Positions 42,372-52,797 of a stretch of 64,000 nucleotides of DNA are shown here, in pieces. The notes under the pieces were generated by a model that was given only the letters and a program-made list of their open reading frames with translations, was not told the DNA's origin and made no database searches. Origin of the DNA: Nannochloropsis salina CCMP1776 (taxonomy: Eukaryota > Sar > Eustigmatophyceae > Eustigmatales > Monodopsidaceae); assembly GCA_004565275.1 (NCBI GenBank), contig SDOX01000008.1, positions 217,327-281,326 of the forward strand. Reading direction: 5' to 3'. Each line of letters starts with the position of its first letter. Position 1 is the stretch's first letter. The position numbers and the translations under genes were made by a program.

Positions 42372-44582
42372 ATGATGGAGGTGTCAGGCCTGACAAAGCT
42401 GCAGTCAGATGTTGCGGAGGGCCCGACCCCCCCTAGCATGGGCACTTGTCCCCAATCTAACGAGATATTTTTCGCATCTACACGGTCAAGCTCCCGGGAG
42501 GGACGCCCCTTGCCGGGCTTTCCGTCCACGACGGGAGGGCGCCGGCTCAAGGAATCATCCACGCGTATCATCTACCTTTTGGCGCTACTCGCCATTGAAA
42601 GCCATGGTCCCTTCCTACAGGACACACACCTCGCCAAAGACGCTGGACAGGCGTCGTGTCGACGCCAGGGTAAGGAGAAAGCACAGCTGCAGACCGCGCG
42701 TCGCGAGAGGCTCTTGCGCTATGTAGACTCCCTGTCGGACGTGCTGGCCCTGGACGACGACACGACCCTCCGGGCCATGGTGACGGCGGCCTGCCAGGAC
42801 GGGGGCTTGGTCTCACTGCAGCAATCCTGTTCCGAGGCCGATGCGGAGGAGGATTGCTACGTGCTGGTCCAGACGGTGCCCGAGCTCGTGGAGGACCTGG
42901 TGAGGGAGGTGGGCGCGAGTTGTCCCTCCCCCTTGGACTCGGCCTGGCTGTCTCTCGTCGTGAAAGTCCTCATCACCTACCAAGTCCGTGCCCACCTCTA
43001 CGACGCCCGCGCCCGCGCCAGCTTCCGCCGGCTCTCGCAGCGACTCGGTCCCGATCTGTTGCCGTGGTCGGAGGTGGTGGCGATAGAGAGCGCCCTGGCG
43101 GTCGAGTGCTCCTCCCTTTTGGCCAACGCCGGCGCCGACCCTCCTCGCTGCCAGAGCGTGACACGCTACGCCAAAGTCGCGTGCGCCGCCCTGGGGGGCG
43201 GGGCGCTGATGCTGTACACAGGCTCCGTGGCAGCGCCCTCCATCGCCGCGTCCCTGGTGGCCCTCTGCACGGCGGGAGGGATGGGACTCGGGCCTGCCGC
43301 GGCCGCGATCACGCAGCAGCTGACCAGCAGCACGGCCACTTTGCTGTCGTACTGGGGCCTGACATCGGACCTGTGCATCTCCTCTTTCCTGGCCGTGACG
43401 GGGGTGGGCCTCACTGGCTACAAAATGACACAACGCACGCGGGGCCTGACCGAGTTCCACTTCGTGCCCCTCCATTCCTCCTTCCCTTTGGGCAATCGCG
43501 ACCGGGAGGCACACGCCTCAAAGCGGGGCACCGAGGAGTGTCAGCAGGCGCCGAGAGACGACGGCGGGGCCGCTGCCTCGTCCTTCCGCGGCTCGCCTGG
43601 TCTCCCTGTCTTCATTTGCGTGCCCGGATGGGTAGAGCACGACCAGGACCCCCGCCGGGTCTGGGGAGGGGATATGACTACGGTGTCCGCCTTCTCACGA
43701 GAGGCGGGGGGCGGTCGCGGGAAGGACACAGGCGGGAGGGGCAGGGAGGCGGAGGCTGGGTCGAGGGAAAGGAAGGAGGCCGAAGAAGGGGGCGGGGAGT
43801 CGGAGGAAGAGGGGGCTTCGATGGGGAAAAGCGTTTCGTCGGACGGGAGCTTGGGCAGCTGGGAGGCGTTGGAGGTGGAGTCGAATGGGTGGTGGCGAGA
43901 GGTGGTGCCGGGAGGGGAGGAGCACGTGCTGATCTGGGAGACCGCATTGCTGGGCCAGCTGCACCGCGCCATGCGAGAGTTTGTTTGGCACGAGGCGTCT
44001 CGCTACGCCATCGACGAGGTGATCAAGCACACGGCTTTGGCGGGATTGACCTCTGCCGCCGCCTTGCCCCTCTCCGTGCTGACCGCGGCCCAAAAACTGG
44101 ACAGCCCCTGGCAGCTGGCGGTGCTGCACGCACAAGAGGCCGGCGTACTGCTTGCCAACCTTTTGGCCTTACGACCCCAAGGGTCGCGCCCGGTGACCCT
44201 CATGGGCTTCTCCATGGGTGCACGCGTCATTTTCCACTGTCTGGAGGCCCTGGCGAGCAAGGGGGAAGCGGGCTTGGGCATAGTCGAGAATGCGGTCTTG
44301 CTGGGTTTGCCAATGGGTCGGGCGTCGGAGAGGTGGCGGCAGGCGCTGACGGTGGTGGCGGGGAGGCTGGTGAACGGGTACTCGACCAGGGACTGGGTGT
44401 TGCAGTTCCTCTTCCGCTCCAAGGCCTGGGAGCTAGGTCTCGCGGGGGTGGGGCCGGTGGAGGTGGTGGGAGAGGGCGGGCGGCGGGTCGAGAATCTGGA
44501 CTTGAGTGAGCTGGTGCCCGGACATTTATCTTACCCAAAGGCCCTTCCCAACATCATGGCTCTCTTGCGCTTGGAGGGGTAG
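42372..44582 (+). CDS. DUF726/TMCO4-like membrane alpha/beta-hydrolase
   Basis: This 736-residue single-exon protein matches the DUF726 (TMCO4, yeast Mil1/Yfl034w) family. A helical N-terminal part (about 90-250) precedes two or three hydrophobic segments rich in Ala/Gly (about 275-355: KVACAALGGGALMLY, SLVALCTAGGMG). The hydrolase half includes VFICVPGWVEHDQDP, the family helix region LGQLHRAMREFVWHEASRYA, and the nucleophile elbow LMGFSMGARVIF (G-F-S-M-G, Ser near 616), then VLLGLPMG and NGYSTRDWVLQFLFR. A Gly/Glu-rich low-complexity insert (about 430-500) splits the fold. Substrate and location are unknown; a lipase role is inference. Confidence 0.87.
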   Translation: MMEVSGLTKLQSDVAEGPTPPSMGTCPQSNEIFFASTRSSSREGRPLPGFPSTTGGRRLKESSTRIIYLLALLAIESHGPFLQDTHLAKDAGQASCRRQGKEKAQLQTARRERLLRYVDSLSDVLALDDDTTLRAMVTAACQDGGLVSLQQSCSEADAEEDCYVLVQTVPELVEDLVREVGASCPSPLDSAWLSLVVKVLITYQVRAHLYDARARASFRRLSQRLGPDLLPWSEVVAIESALAVECSSLLANAGADPPRCQSVTRYAKVACAALGGGALMLYTGSVAAPSIAASLVALCTAGGMGLGPAAAAITQQLTSSTATLLSYWGLTSDLCISSFLAVTGVGLTGYKMTQRTRGLTEFHFVPLHSSFPLGNRDREAHASKRGTEECQQAPRDDGGAAASSFRGSPGLPVFICVPGWVEHDQDPRRVWGGDMTTVSAFSREAGGGRGKDTGGRGREAEAGSRERKEAEEGGGESEEEGASMGKSVSSDGSLGSWEALEVESNGWWREVVPGGEEHVLIWETALLGQLHRAMREFVWHEASRYAIDEVIKHTALAGLTSAAALPLSVLTAAQKLDSPWQLAVLHAQEAGVLLANLLALRPQGSRPVTLMGFSMGARVIFHCLEALASKGEAGLGIVENAVLLGLPMGRASERWRQALTVVAGRLVNGYSTRDWVLQFLFRSKAWELGLAGVGPVEVVGEGGRRVENLDLSELVPGHLSYPKALPNIMALLRLEG

Positions 44583-45370
44583 AAGCGGGGGGCTTACCGG
44601 CGGAGACGGTGCGGTGGGAGGCGGAAAAGGGCGGTGGAGGTGCGTCGACATGTGGACAGAAGTAGTCATTGTACATGCGTGAGCGTGAGTTTAAAGTATT
44701 GCACTGTTGCCGGCCTCCTCCATCTCAGTGCAAGGTAGCGGAGGCGCTGGATGCCGGTGAGGTGCTGAGGCGCAGATTTTGTCCTGTGGCCTTTGCGTGA
44801 TGCTTCTCAGGTGGTGAGACGTCATTCGGTCTCAGGTTTGTGTGGTGCTTCTCAGGTGGTGAGACGTCATTCGGTCTCAGGTTTGTGTGCAAAGGAACGG
44901 GGCAGCTTGAAATGTTGTAAATTTGTTGGTACGGGAGGTGGTGTGGAAATGTATGCAGCGGGTTGTTGACAACAGATGGAGCGGAGGGTCTCTCATCAGG
45001 CGCTCAGCGTTTGACTGATACCGAGACGATCATCCGGTGAGAGTTGTATATCGGAAGAGGAGCTTCAGGGAAGTATAGGCAGCCTGATAATGCACCCGTA
45101 AAAAAAGAAAAATCCATGGAAGCGCTTTCACAAATTCACCCTGCGTATTTTTCCATGTCTCTATCCGCATCCTCTTTGTTTCTCCCTCTTCATGGTTCGC
45201 CGCTTTTCACTTTCCCTCCGCATCTTGTCTCTGAGCAGGAGTTCCTAGGTAGGCAAAATAATAGGAATGATGAAGCGTAGATAGTTGAAGGCAGTGTACC
45301 TCACGCACGCCTGGGAAAACAGAGGATTCGCGGTCCTTGGATCGACTTTCAGTGACAGAAAGTGAGCTAC
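44583..45370. other. Convergent intergenic region
   Basis: About 790 bases between the DUF726 and CCDC43 genes. The left half is GT-rich and carries a 45-bp tandem duplication. The right part probably contains the last exon of the CCDC43 gene on the minus strand. Confidence 0.45.
44801..44889. repeat. 45-bp tandem duplication, two near-identical copies
   Basis: Copies begin at 44801 and 44846 and start TGCTTCTCAGGTGGTGAGAC. They are identical over essentially their full length, so the duplication is recent. Each copy contains short inverted words GAGAC and GTCTC, which could form a small hairpin. It lies in presumed 3' flanking DNA. Confidence 0.9.
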
Positions 45371-46033
45371 TCATCGATAATTCCATCGATGCAGATGGGT
45401 GCTTACCTTCTCTCTCAACACCTTCTTCTCGTGCTCCGCCTTGGACTTCTCCCTCATTGCCTTCGCGGCGGCCTCCACTTGAGCTTTGTTTGAATTGGCT
45501 CCTAGTAAAGCCCCCAAAACAACATCCGCCTCGCCGGCACCCGACTTATCATCTCTTCCTCCGCTTGGTTTACCCACCGGGTTTCCATCTTCGTCCACAA
45601 CGTCGTCTCCAAACGCGTATTTATTCAAAAGGGCTTCTCGCCCCCGCATCGTCGCACGATCTCCTTCCGTTCGAGACTTAAGCTCCGCGGCTTGTCTGTC
45701 TTGCTCTGCCTTCGCCGCTTTCTTGTCTTGCTCAAGTCTTTCTTCATAACGCCGCCTTTCCTTTGCCTTATCTGCGTCTATCAAGCTAGTCTCCCTGGCC
45801 GCCTCCGCCGCGTGTTTTAGTTGATGGTGGGTTTTCAAGTCAATCGCAAACCCACTTAGGTCCTCATCCGTCGCGCCGCCTAAAAATGCAAGCACAGCTT
45901 CAACTCGGTCTTCCAGATCTCCAGTGTCCTCATCATCCATCATTCCCTCAATATAGCCTCTGTAGACGTCTGTGTCGAGGGAAAGACGCGCAAGCTCTCT
46001 TTCCAGGTCGAAGCTACTCGCACTCGCAGCCAT
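45371..46033 (-). CDS. CCDC43-like coiled-coil protein
   Basis: The first exon encodes about 209 residues up to a GTAAGC donor after position 45407. The N-terminus (LERELARLSLDTDVYRGYIEGMM) and the repeated DED/EDRVEAVLAFL match the small helical N-terminal domain of CCDC43; the middle is a Lys/Glu/Arg/Gln coiled coil, and ALLNKYAFGDDVVDEDG matches the CCDC43 motif around LLxxYAxVxDEED. The C-terminal basic tail is expected in a downstream exon; reading through the donor gives only 11 more residues to 45371. Acceptors near 45311 and 45345 are both possible. Function is poorly known in any organism. Confidence 0.75.
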   Translation of the reverse strand: MAASASSFDLERELARLSLDTDVYRGYIEGMMDDEDTGDLEDRVEAVLAFLGGATDEDLSGFAIDLKTHHQLKHAAEAARETSLIDADKAKERRRYEERLEQDKKAAKAEQDRQAAELKSRTEGDRATMRGREALLNKYAFGDDVVDEDGNPVGKPSGGRDDKSGAGEADVVLGALLGANSNKAQVEAAAKAMREKSKAEHEKKVLREKVSTHLHRWNYR

Positions 46034-46297
46034 TCTGCTGCGACCCTGTCAAAGGTCTGGCCGCGTGGCCTTAAGCGATGTCATACAGGAATGGGGCTTA
46101 TATTGTAAAATATACGGCATGTCATGACATATCAGTGAGTTTAGGAAACGTTATTATGGGGGGGTACAAGTCTCGCTCTCCCTCACGGTCGAGTCTCGTA
46201 ACCTCCTGCTTGCGCCTAGACAGACTGCATTGTAAGTACGGTGCCACCATCACAGAAAATCACAACTCATACATACCTTTAAATTTGTTATAGTATC

Positions 46298-47700
46298 ATG
46301 TCACACGACAGCGGCAGGAATAGAAGGGGAGGAGGTCAGAGTGAAAACACAGAAATAGCGCTGCTAAAGCTAGAAGTAGAGGTACGTAGTTTCTTGCTTT
46401 TTCGAAGTTTTGCACCGCGATTTCATTTGACACACACGTACGAATGATATAATCTATTCCAGCGACTACGTTCACTAGTTCCCACTCATCGAAGAAGACC
46501 GAAGCTTCTAATTCTCGACCTGAATGGACTGCTCGTGCACCGAGTCTTCGTTGGGGAGGGCCCTAGGGCAGGTGAGAAGGATGGCAGCAAGAGAGGACGA
46601 GCTTCCGTCGATGCGAAGATAACGCCTCGGTGTACGCTTACAGATGCAGAAGGCGCTCTACCAAGAGTTACGACAACATGGTGCCTCAATAGCTGTTTGG
46701 TTTACAAACGCCCTTACGTGGAAGACTTTCTCAGGTAACGTCCATATGGGACAGAATTACGGCACAGCCGTTTAAGAAGGATTCCACACAATGGCTATTG
46801 CATATTAAGATCATCGTCCATATATACACCACGCACAGGTTCTGCTTGGATAACTTTTTCGTAGGGGTGTGGACTACGGCGTCGGCAATCAATGCAACAC
46901 CGCTGTTGAAGGGTCTCCTGCCCGAGGTAGGTATAAGAAAAGTGCTTGGGCCTCAATAAAGCGCAAGATTAAATCTTTGGTCTTATCCGGTATGAACACA
47001 GGAGGATGTGGCCAGATTGGCTTTCATTTGGGACGGCAAACGGTAAGTAAGGGTGCTTTCAAGCGCCTTTCGCATCTGTATGACTTGCCCATTTACGCGA
47101 GGTTGTCTAACCCCTCAGGTGCACATACAACGGTGAGACTGATCCGGTAAAGCCGGGGAAACCAATTGCTTTCAAGGAGTTGCGGCGCTTATGGGAAAGC
47201 AAGGACGTTGCCGGACTGTTCGGTGAGTCCGTGCCTCTACCCGTGGTCACGAGAAAACAATGGTAGAGCTATTTTCAACAACTAATGCTTGCAGGCTGAC
47301 GCTTCCTCTTCCCTTTACATTTGCAGGCCCCAGCAACACCCTAATGATCGACGACTCGCGCTACAAGGCCTCCCTCAACCCCCCCCACACGGCCATCCAC
47401 CCCCCGGCCTGGGACGATCCTGATGCCCATGCCTCAGACGATGCCCTCGGTCCTTCAGGGAATGTTCGTCTTTATTTGCAGGCTCTTCTTAATAGTGAGG
47501 TATCTGTTCCCGATTTTGTCAGTGCTACACCCTTTGAGGCCTTCCAAGGCGCCCGTGCCGCTACTCGTCTCGTTTCTGACGCCAGCGCCATGCTAGATGA
47601 AGGAAATAGTGTACGGGAATCGGAATCTTGTGCACCATTGAACGAGGAAGATGAAGACGGTGAAGATGAGATCGTGCTTGCGCCGGGGGTGAGCAGATAG
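46298..47700 (+). CDS. FCP1/NIF-type HAD phosphatase-like protein (six exons)
   Basis: Exons 46298-46381, 46463-46734, 46839-46926, 47002-47042, 47119-47222 and 47327-47700 join in frame to 320 residues. The FCP1-homology fold reads LLILDLNGLLVHR (motif I), YKRPYVEDFLRFCLDNF, VGVWTTASAINATPLL, LAFIWDGKRCTYNGETDP, FKELRRLWES and TLMIDDSRYKASL (motif III, Asp pair intact). Motif I is D-x-N rather than the D-x-D of active FCP1/SCP phosphatases; plant relatives of this subgroup also carry Asn here as I recall. An acidic tail ends the protein. RNA polymerase II CTD phosphatase activity should not be assumed. Several exons are very short (41 nt). Confidence 0.87.
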
Positions 47701-48187
47701 TACTTGCCATTCTTAGGGTCGGACGTCGAGTGGGGAGCAGGAGGTTAAAAGAATTGCTTGATGCTAAAATATAACTCTGTACAACATTGCGAGCTCCATG
47801 AATGCTACATGGCAGTCATACAAAGCATAGGGTCAATAACGCGCTCATGCAATGCGCGATGGCTTTGATGCCCATGTGCCTTAAATGACCGGGGACCGAT
47901 GAAAGCGCCTTTACGGACATGGGCCGCCTCAGGTCTCCTTCGCTTGCGGTGTCTTGGCGATAGCAGTGCGGCCAGACACGTTTATCCATGCAATGCCAGC
48001 CCTGTCATGGCCATTGATATCTTCCCGCTTTCTTTTATCCCGTTTTGATAATGGGCTTCCACAATTGTTCACGACTTTGAACATCCGCAGTTTCTTCCGA
48101 CTCCTCTCACTCTTGAATGCATACCCTTTCAGTTGGGCGTGATCTCCTCTCTAGGTCGGCCGTTTTGCAGGAAAATCACACCACATA
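47701..48187. other. Intergenic region
   Basis: About 490 bases between two plus-strand genes; presumed 3' UTR of the HAD gene and promoter of the LTD-PIS-like gene. Nothing else recognised. Confidence 0.45.
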
Positions 48188-49516
48188 ATGAGGAGGCTCA
48201 TTGAAATCCCTTGGTTAGACGAGTGTGATCAAGATGGTACCTCAGCGTGTTGCCAAGATCCCCGACGGCGATCCATATTGTACAGGTCGCCTCCATACAT
48301 CAGCGACGTGGACGTGAAGCGGGAGATAATAACCGTCTCCAACCCCGAGTCCGTCCCGGTCGACTTGTCGGGGCATTCTTTGTGCGACAAAGGACAACAT
48401 CACAGGTATGAATTCGAGGAAGGCTACACTCTTGCCCCGGGAGCAGAGTTGCACGTGTACTGCGCACCAGGCAAGTACGGCGTGGAGGAAGAAGAACGGC
48501 CGGGGGAACTGCAGATACTGCTGTGGACGACGCGGGAGGGCAGACCTCGGCGTCGCGAGGTATTGAATCAAGAAGGAGATAGAGTCACACTCATCGATCA
48601 GAATGGAATGGAGATCGCAGCCCTAGAAGTGACAGTAAATGGAGATGACGAAGAAGAGGAGGGCGAGCGGGAGAAGCGAGGAACGGGGAAGGCAGAAAGG
48701 CGAGAGGAAATCAAGCGGTTGTATTTGTATCGTCTGGAAGTGCTTCAGATGAAGTACGCGAAGAGTGTGGTGACCTGGCTCCAAGGCTCTCGATTGGCCC
48801 TTATGGTGCTGGCCTTCATCTTCGTGCTCCTGAACGACCTTCACTCCTACGTCCTCCTGGAGGTCGGGGGCTTCGCGCTGGACATGGCCGCGCGGTACCT
48901 GGACCCCGTGCGTCTGCCCCGCAGCCGCCAGCGTGTCTTCGCCCTGGTGGCTGACCGGTTGGATTCCGCGAGCCTGCTGGCTGTCCTAATGACGGGCCTG
49001 GTCGAGACGGGGGGCGGCCCCCTGTATGGGCCCAACCCCGTGCACCGGGTCCGCCTGGGGCTTGGCATGCTCCTGATCGAGGTCCTGGCCTTCTGGTTCG
49101 AGGTGCTGGTGGAGGGTTCAACGCGCCTGGCGGCAGCGGATGCGGTGGCGCCGTACTGGAGGCAGGGTCCGGCGCCGGCAGGAGAGGAGGAGGCGTCGGT
49201 CCAGACGGGCCCGTATCGGAAATGGCTTCGGCAGCATCTGGGCCGGTGTCCCGCGCTCATCACGTTCGCGACGGGGGGGAATCACCTCTTCCTGGTCTTG
49301 GCCGTCGTCCGCCTGGCCCATGCGCAGGCGGGCGGCTCGGAGGGCCTGGTGGTTCGGGCGGTCTCGGTAGCGAGTCGCATCATGGCCTACCTCCCCTTAC
49401 CGCGGGCGATCGTCAGCAACTGGCAGTTTCTCCTGATCGCCGTGTGCCTGTCGGCCATGTATCGATGCGTCCTGATATGGGCTGAGCTGCTTGACCTGCT
49501 GGAGAGCAAGTTGTGA
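48188..49516 (+). CDS. Lamin-tail-like domain fused to a degenerate phosphatidylinositol-synthase-like membrane region
   Basis: 442 residues, one exon. Residues about 40-150 resemble an LTD (lamin-tail Ig-like) domain: IITVSNPESVPVDLSGHSLCD, YTLAPGAELHVYCAPG, VTLIDQNGMEI. A charged linker and coil (about 150-195) lead to about five membrane helices (200-440). These align by eye with CDP-alcohol phosphatidyltransferases of the PIS type: FALDMAARYLDP at the DxxDGxxAR site, RQRVFALVADRLDSASLL at the GxxxDxxxD site, RCPALITFATGGNHLFLVL matching the SRPALFTLCAGNELF region, and a final helix NWQFLLIAVCLSAMYR. At least three of the four catalytic Asp positions are lost, so it is probably a pseudoenzyme. 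The assignment is from remembered family sequence. Confidence 0.65.
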   Translation: MRRLIEIPWLDECDQDGTSACCQDPRRRSILYRSPPYISDVDVKREIITVSNPESVPVDLSGHSLCDKGQHHRYEFEEGYTLAPGAELHVYCAPGKYGVEEEERPGELQILLWTTREGRPRRREVLNQEGDRVTLIDQNGMEIAALEVTVNGDDEEEEGEREKRGTGKAERREEIKRLYLYRLEVLQMKYAKSVVTWLQGSRLALMVLAFIFVLLNDLHSYVLLEVGGFALDMAARYLDPVRLPRSRQRVFALVADRLDSASLLAVLMTGLVETGGGPLYGPNPVHRVRLGLGMLLIEVLAFWFEVLVEGSTRLAAADAVAPYWRQGPAPAGEEEASVQTGPYRKWLRQHLGRCPALITFATGGNHLFLVLAVVRLAHAQAGGSEGLVVRAVSVASRIMAYLPLPRAIVSNWQFLLIAVCLSAMYRCVLIWAELLDLLESKL

Positions 49517-49948
49517 GTGCGTCGGGAGAGGGCTTAGGAGGGGGGAACGGAGAGGCCCTGACTGAACTTGGAGGTTGGGCGGGGAGGGGAGCTACGGCAG
49601 GAGCGTGGTCGGGTGGCGCGCGGCCCTTGTCTCGATCAAATCAAATCATATCGATTTGTATGTAATGTCCAGAGAAGAACGAAATCAACGTGACCATGGG
49701 GCCCACCGGGTCCTTTTTACTTTATTTCGTGCCTGCCGTCTCCGCCTGGCCGCTACGGTCTGGCATCCGACATACCGCATCCACCTTCAAATTCCTCGCT
49801 CCTCCCACCTCGTCCGCCGCCTCCTCCTCTTCCCATCCCTCACCCACGCCCTCCATCCAACACCTCCCCTGCTCGTTTTCGTGCCCCGCTTACCACCACC
49901 TAGTTATCATTACAGGGAGGCACTCCCGCCTCCCACCTTCCTTGCGCC
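49517..49948. other. Convergent intergenic region
   Basis: About 430 bases between the LTD-PIS-like and G3BP-like stops. The right part is strongly C-rich on the plus strand, continuing the bias of the neighbouring G3BP-like gene. No other feature. Confidence 0.45.
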
Positions 49949-52063
49949 CTACTTTTCCCCCTTCTCCCGGCGGCGGCCACGCCCGGCCCCGTCCGGCCCC
50001 AACGGCCGACCCTTTTTGCTGTGTTCACTATTCTCATTGCCCCCACCTCTACTGTTGCTGCCATTGTTGAGAAGGCTGCCCCTCTCCCCCCCCCCCAGGC
50101 CTCGCCCCATCCCGCCCCGTCGACCCGACGCCCCCCCGTGAGGGCCCAACTGCCCCGGCGGCCGTTTCACGTCCAGGAAGAGGGGGATCTGCCCGTCCCG
50201 TAGATGAAAGCGCTTCGAGTCCGCCCGTACCACGCCCATAACCCGCGCGACGCTCTCCGCATCCCCCAGCTCCACAAAGACCGAGAACTGGCTCTTGTTA
50301 ACACGGTAGTCTCGCACGACCGTCCCCGCGCCCCCCACCCCCACCAGCAAGGCCGTCAGCTCTGCCTCGTGCATTCCCAGCTCCGCCCCTTCCTCCGCCT
50401 TGCATTTCACGTACAAAGAGCGAGAAACACCCTCGGCCCCCGTTCCCTCCCCCCCCCGGGCACCTCCCGCCTCCAGCGTCCCTGCCCCCCCCCTCCGGCC
50501 CTTCTTGGACGGGGAAGAGGAATGCCCCCGCGACGGCCCGACACCCTCCTCGCGTACTTCCTGCGCCCCCGCCACGGCTTTCTCACCAGCGTTGCTACTG
50601 CTGCTCGCGCGCTCGGCCTGACCCCCCCGGCCCCCTTACCGGCCCCCTTCCCTTCCTCCTCGCCCTCCCCCCTCCTCCCCACCACCGCGCTCCACGACGG
50701 CGGCGCGCTCCGGGCGGTGCCAGCCGCCGTACTGCCCTCCCCCGCCCCCTCCGTATCCTTGAATTTGCCCCCCCCCTTGACCGGCTCCCCCCGTGCCCCG
50801 CCCGCCCGGGCTGGGGGCGTGTGCGTGGCCATCGGAACCGGCGGGGGCTCTCCAGGGCCCGGAAGGCCGGCTTTGCCCCCCACCCCCACCACCTCCCCCT
50901 CCATCCCTTTCTTTTTCCTCTCCCGCCGTCGCCCCCGCCCTTCCTCCTTACTCCCAAGCCAAGCCTCCTTCCCGCCCCGCTCCACTCCCGCCTGCGCCAC
51001 GGCACCAGTTTCCACCTCCTCCTCCTCTTCCTCCTTCGTCTCCTTTCTTTCTTGCACCCCAACGCCCTCCTGGCCCCGCATGGCTTCTGCTTGGACCCGT
51101 GCGATTGCCATCGCCCCCTCTTTCTCGGCGGCGGTCGAGGCAACCACCGGAGAAGCCTCCTGGCGAGGGGGATCGGGCGTGGGGGGGCCGGGGGAAGAGG
51201 GGAAGGAGGGAGGGTGCGCACTGGGGTTTTCTGGCCAGGCGCGGAAGACGTCGTTCAAAAGGTAGTAGTGCGCCTCGTTGTTCTCCTGCTGGGCCAAAAA
51301 GAAGGTCTGGACAAAGGCCGAGGGGGCGGGCGCGCTCCGGCGCCGCATGAGACCCTGAACGAGGACGAGCACGCCCCCGTCTTTGGAGGGCTGCACGTCC
51401 ACGCTGCGAATGTCCACCACGGCGCCGCCCAGGTTCAAGGCTTCGATACGGGCCCGGATCTCCTCGAGCCCAACGGCAGCTTTACTGTCCTGGCCCTCTG
51501 GGGGTGTGGGAGATGACGCGTGTCGGGGCGCTTGAGTAGACAGTACCTGGCAACATGTTTGCCGGCTGGGAAAGCAGTGCGTTCCTGGAAAATAACTCTT
51601 ACTAAAAACATCTACAACAGACTGGCATCGCGTTTGAACAAAACCTCGTCTCCTGACCCCACCGCCCTCCCCTTCCTGACCTTCCCCCCCCCGAATCCCT
51701 CCTACCTTCGGTCTCAGGGACATGCGAGAAGCATGAATCCTCTTTGTAGAACTTGATGAGATCCTCCGCAGACTTTGACATTACAGGGTAATATGTCAAG
51801 ACAAACCTGCGACAGCCAAAAAAAAATTATCATTCAGAGTCATAGGGCGACATGGAAGGCCGCAAGTGCTGCCCCAACCACGAGTGCGCTTTCAAGCGAA
51901 ATGGACACAGAGAAGAGGGCAACGAGTGACAGTACCTGCGGCCAACTTTCTCTGGTGTGGGCTTTTTTACATAGCTGCTATTCGTCACGCATTTGCTACT
52001 ACTATTCCCGCTACTTGTGTTTCGGGTCTCGGAGCTACTTTTGGTGCTCTTCGTCGAAGCCAT
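49949..52063 (-). CDS. G3BP-like RNA-binding protein (NTF2-like domain, disordered linker, RRM, RGG tail)
   Basis: G3BPs nucleate stress granules. Exons 52063-51936, 51806-51706 and from 51497 join in frame. They encode the NTF2-like domain: VGRRFVLTYYPVMSKSAEDL, FYKEDSCFSHVPE, VDIRSVDVQPSKDGGVLVLV, and FVQTFFLAQQENNEAHYYLL then NDVFRA. A long Gly/Pro/Glu-rich linker follows. The RRM (SRSLYVKCK, QFSVFVELGDAESV, IPLFLDVKRP) and an RGG-containing tail to 49949 are in a different frame from the linker, so a further intron between about 50.6 and 50.45 kb (for example the GTAAGG donor at 50639) or a length error in a G-run is required. The coding strand is exceptionally G-rich here. Confidence 0.78.
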
Positions 52064-52797
52064 CAAGCCGCCTGTTTGCAAGTTGCCAATTTAGTAAATG
52101 GGAATTAGAAGGCATGATCATTGTAAGCGTGGATTCAGACATCGAAGGCGTGCCAGCGCGACCAGGCGCACCCACAGGAAGCACATTCGTATGCACAGGT
52201 GCAGCAGCAGAAATTGGTGAGGGGGCCTGAGCCCACCTTGAAGGGTGAACGAGGAGGCGGATTCCTCCCCGCAAGATTACTGGACGAGGGCAGGCCCGGC
52301 CTAAATCTTGTCGCAAACACTATTACCAGCATAGCGAGTTGTCGACGCAGTAAGTGCCGGCATCGGCACGCGGGGATACGCTCGCGGTCCTCCGCATGGC
52401 TGGCAGGGTGGCAAGAAAAGGCAGCATGCGGCGTGGGCGAGAGCCTGTCTCCGGTGCTAGCAGGCGACAGGAACACCGTGATGGTCGCAGGCATACGACG
52501 GAAAGCCTACGAAAACCCACCACCCTGCAATGTACAGCAAGTTTTACACAAATCACACACGCATGTCTGAAAATGTGTGCCGGGCGCCTGTTTTGCCACC
52601 GACTCGGGGTATGTCTTGCGAGCTCAGGGCAGACGTTCCCCCCCTCTCGTTACATTCTTCTATGCGGGATGCTCGCGCCTGCTCACGAGCACTATTACCC
52701 ATTCTTCCAGTGCACTCCCTTACTGGTACGTGCTAACGCCGACTCACTCACGGTAGTCCATGCTTCTTTTTCCGACAGAGCAGTGGGTCCAAGGGGC
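52064..52797. other. Divergent intergenic region
   Basis: About 730 bases between the divergent G3BP-like and bHLH-PAS genes, presumed to hold both promoters. Overlapping short open frames (for example 52354-52896) have no family resemblance. Confidence 0.45.

Noticed and set aside
42854-44509. Second long frame (551 codons) overlapping the DUF726 gene on the plus strand
   Set aside because: Gly/Arg-rich translation with no family match; the DUF726 frame contains the conserved motifs.
50204-51265. Long plus-strand frame opposite the G3BP-like linker
   Set aside because: Pro/Ser-rich complement of the G-rich coding strand; no domain, and the NTF2 and RRM exons are on the minus strand.
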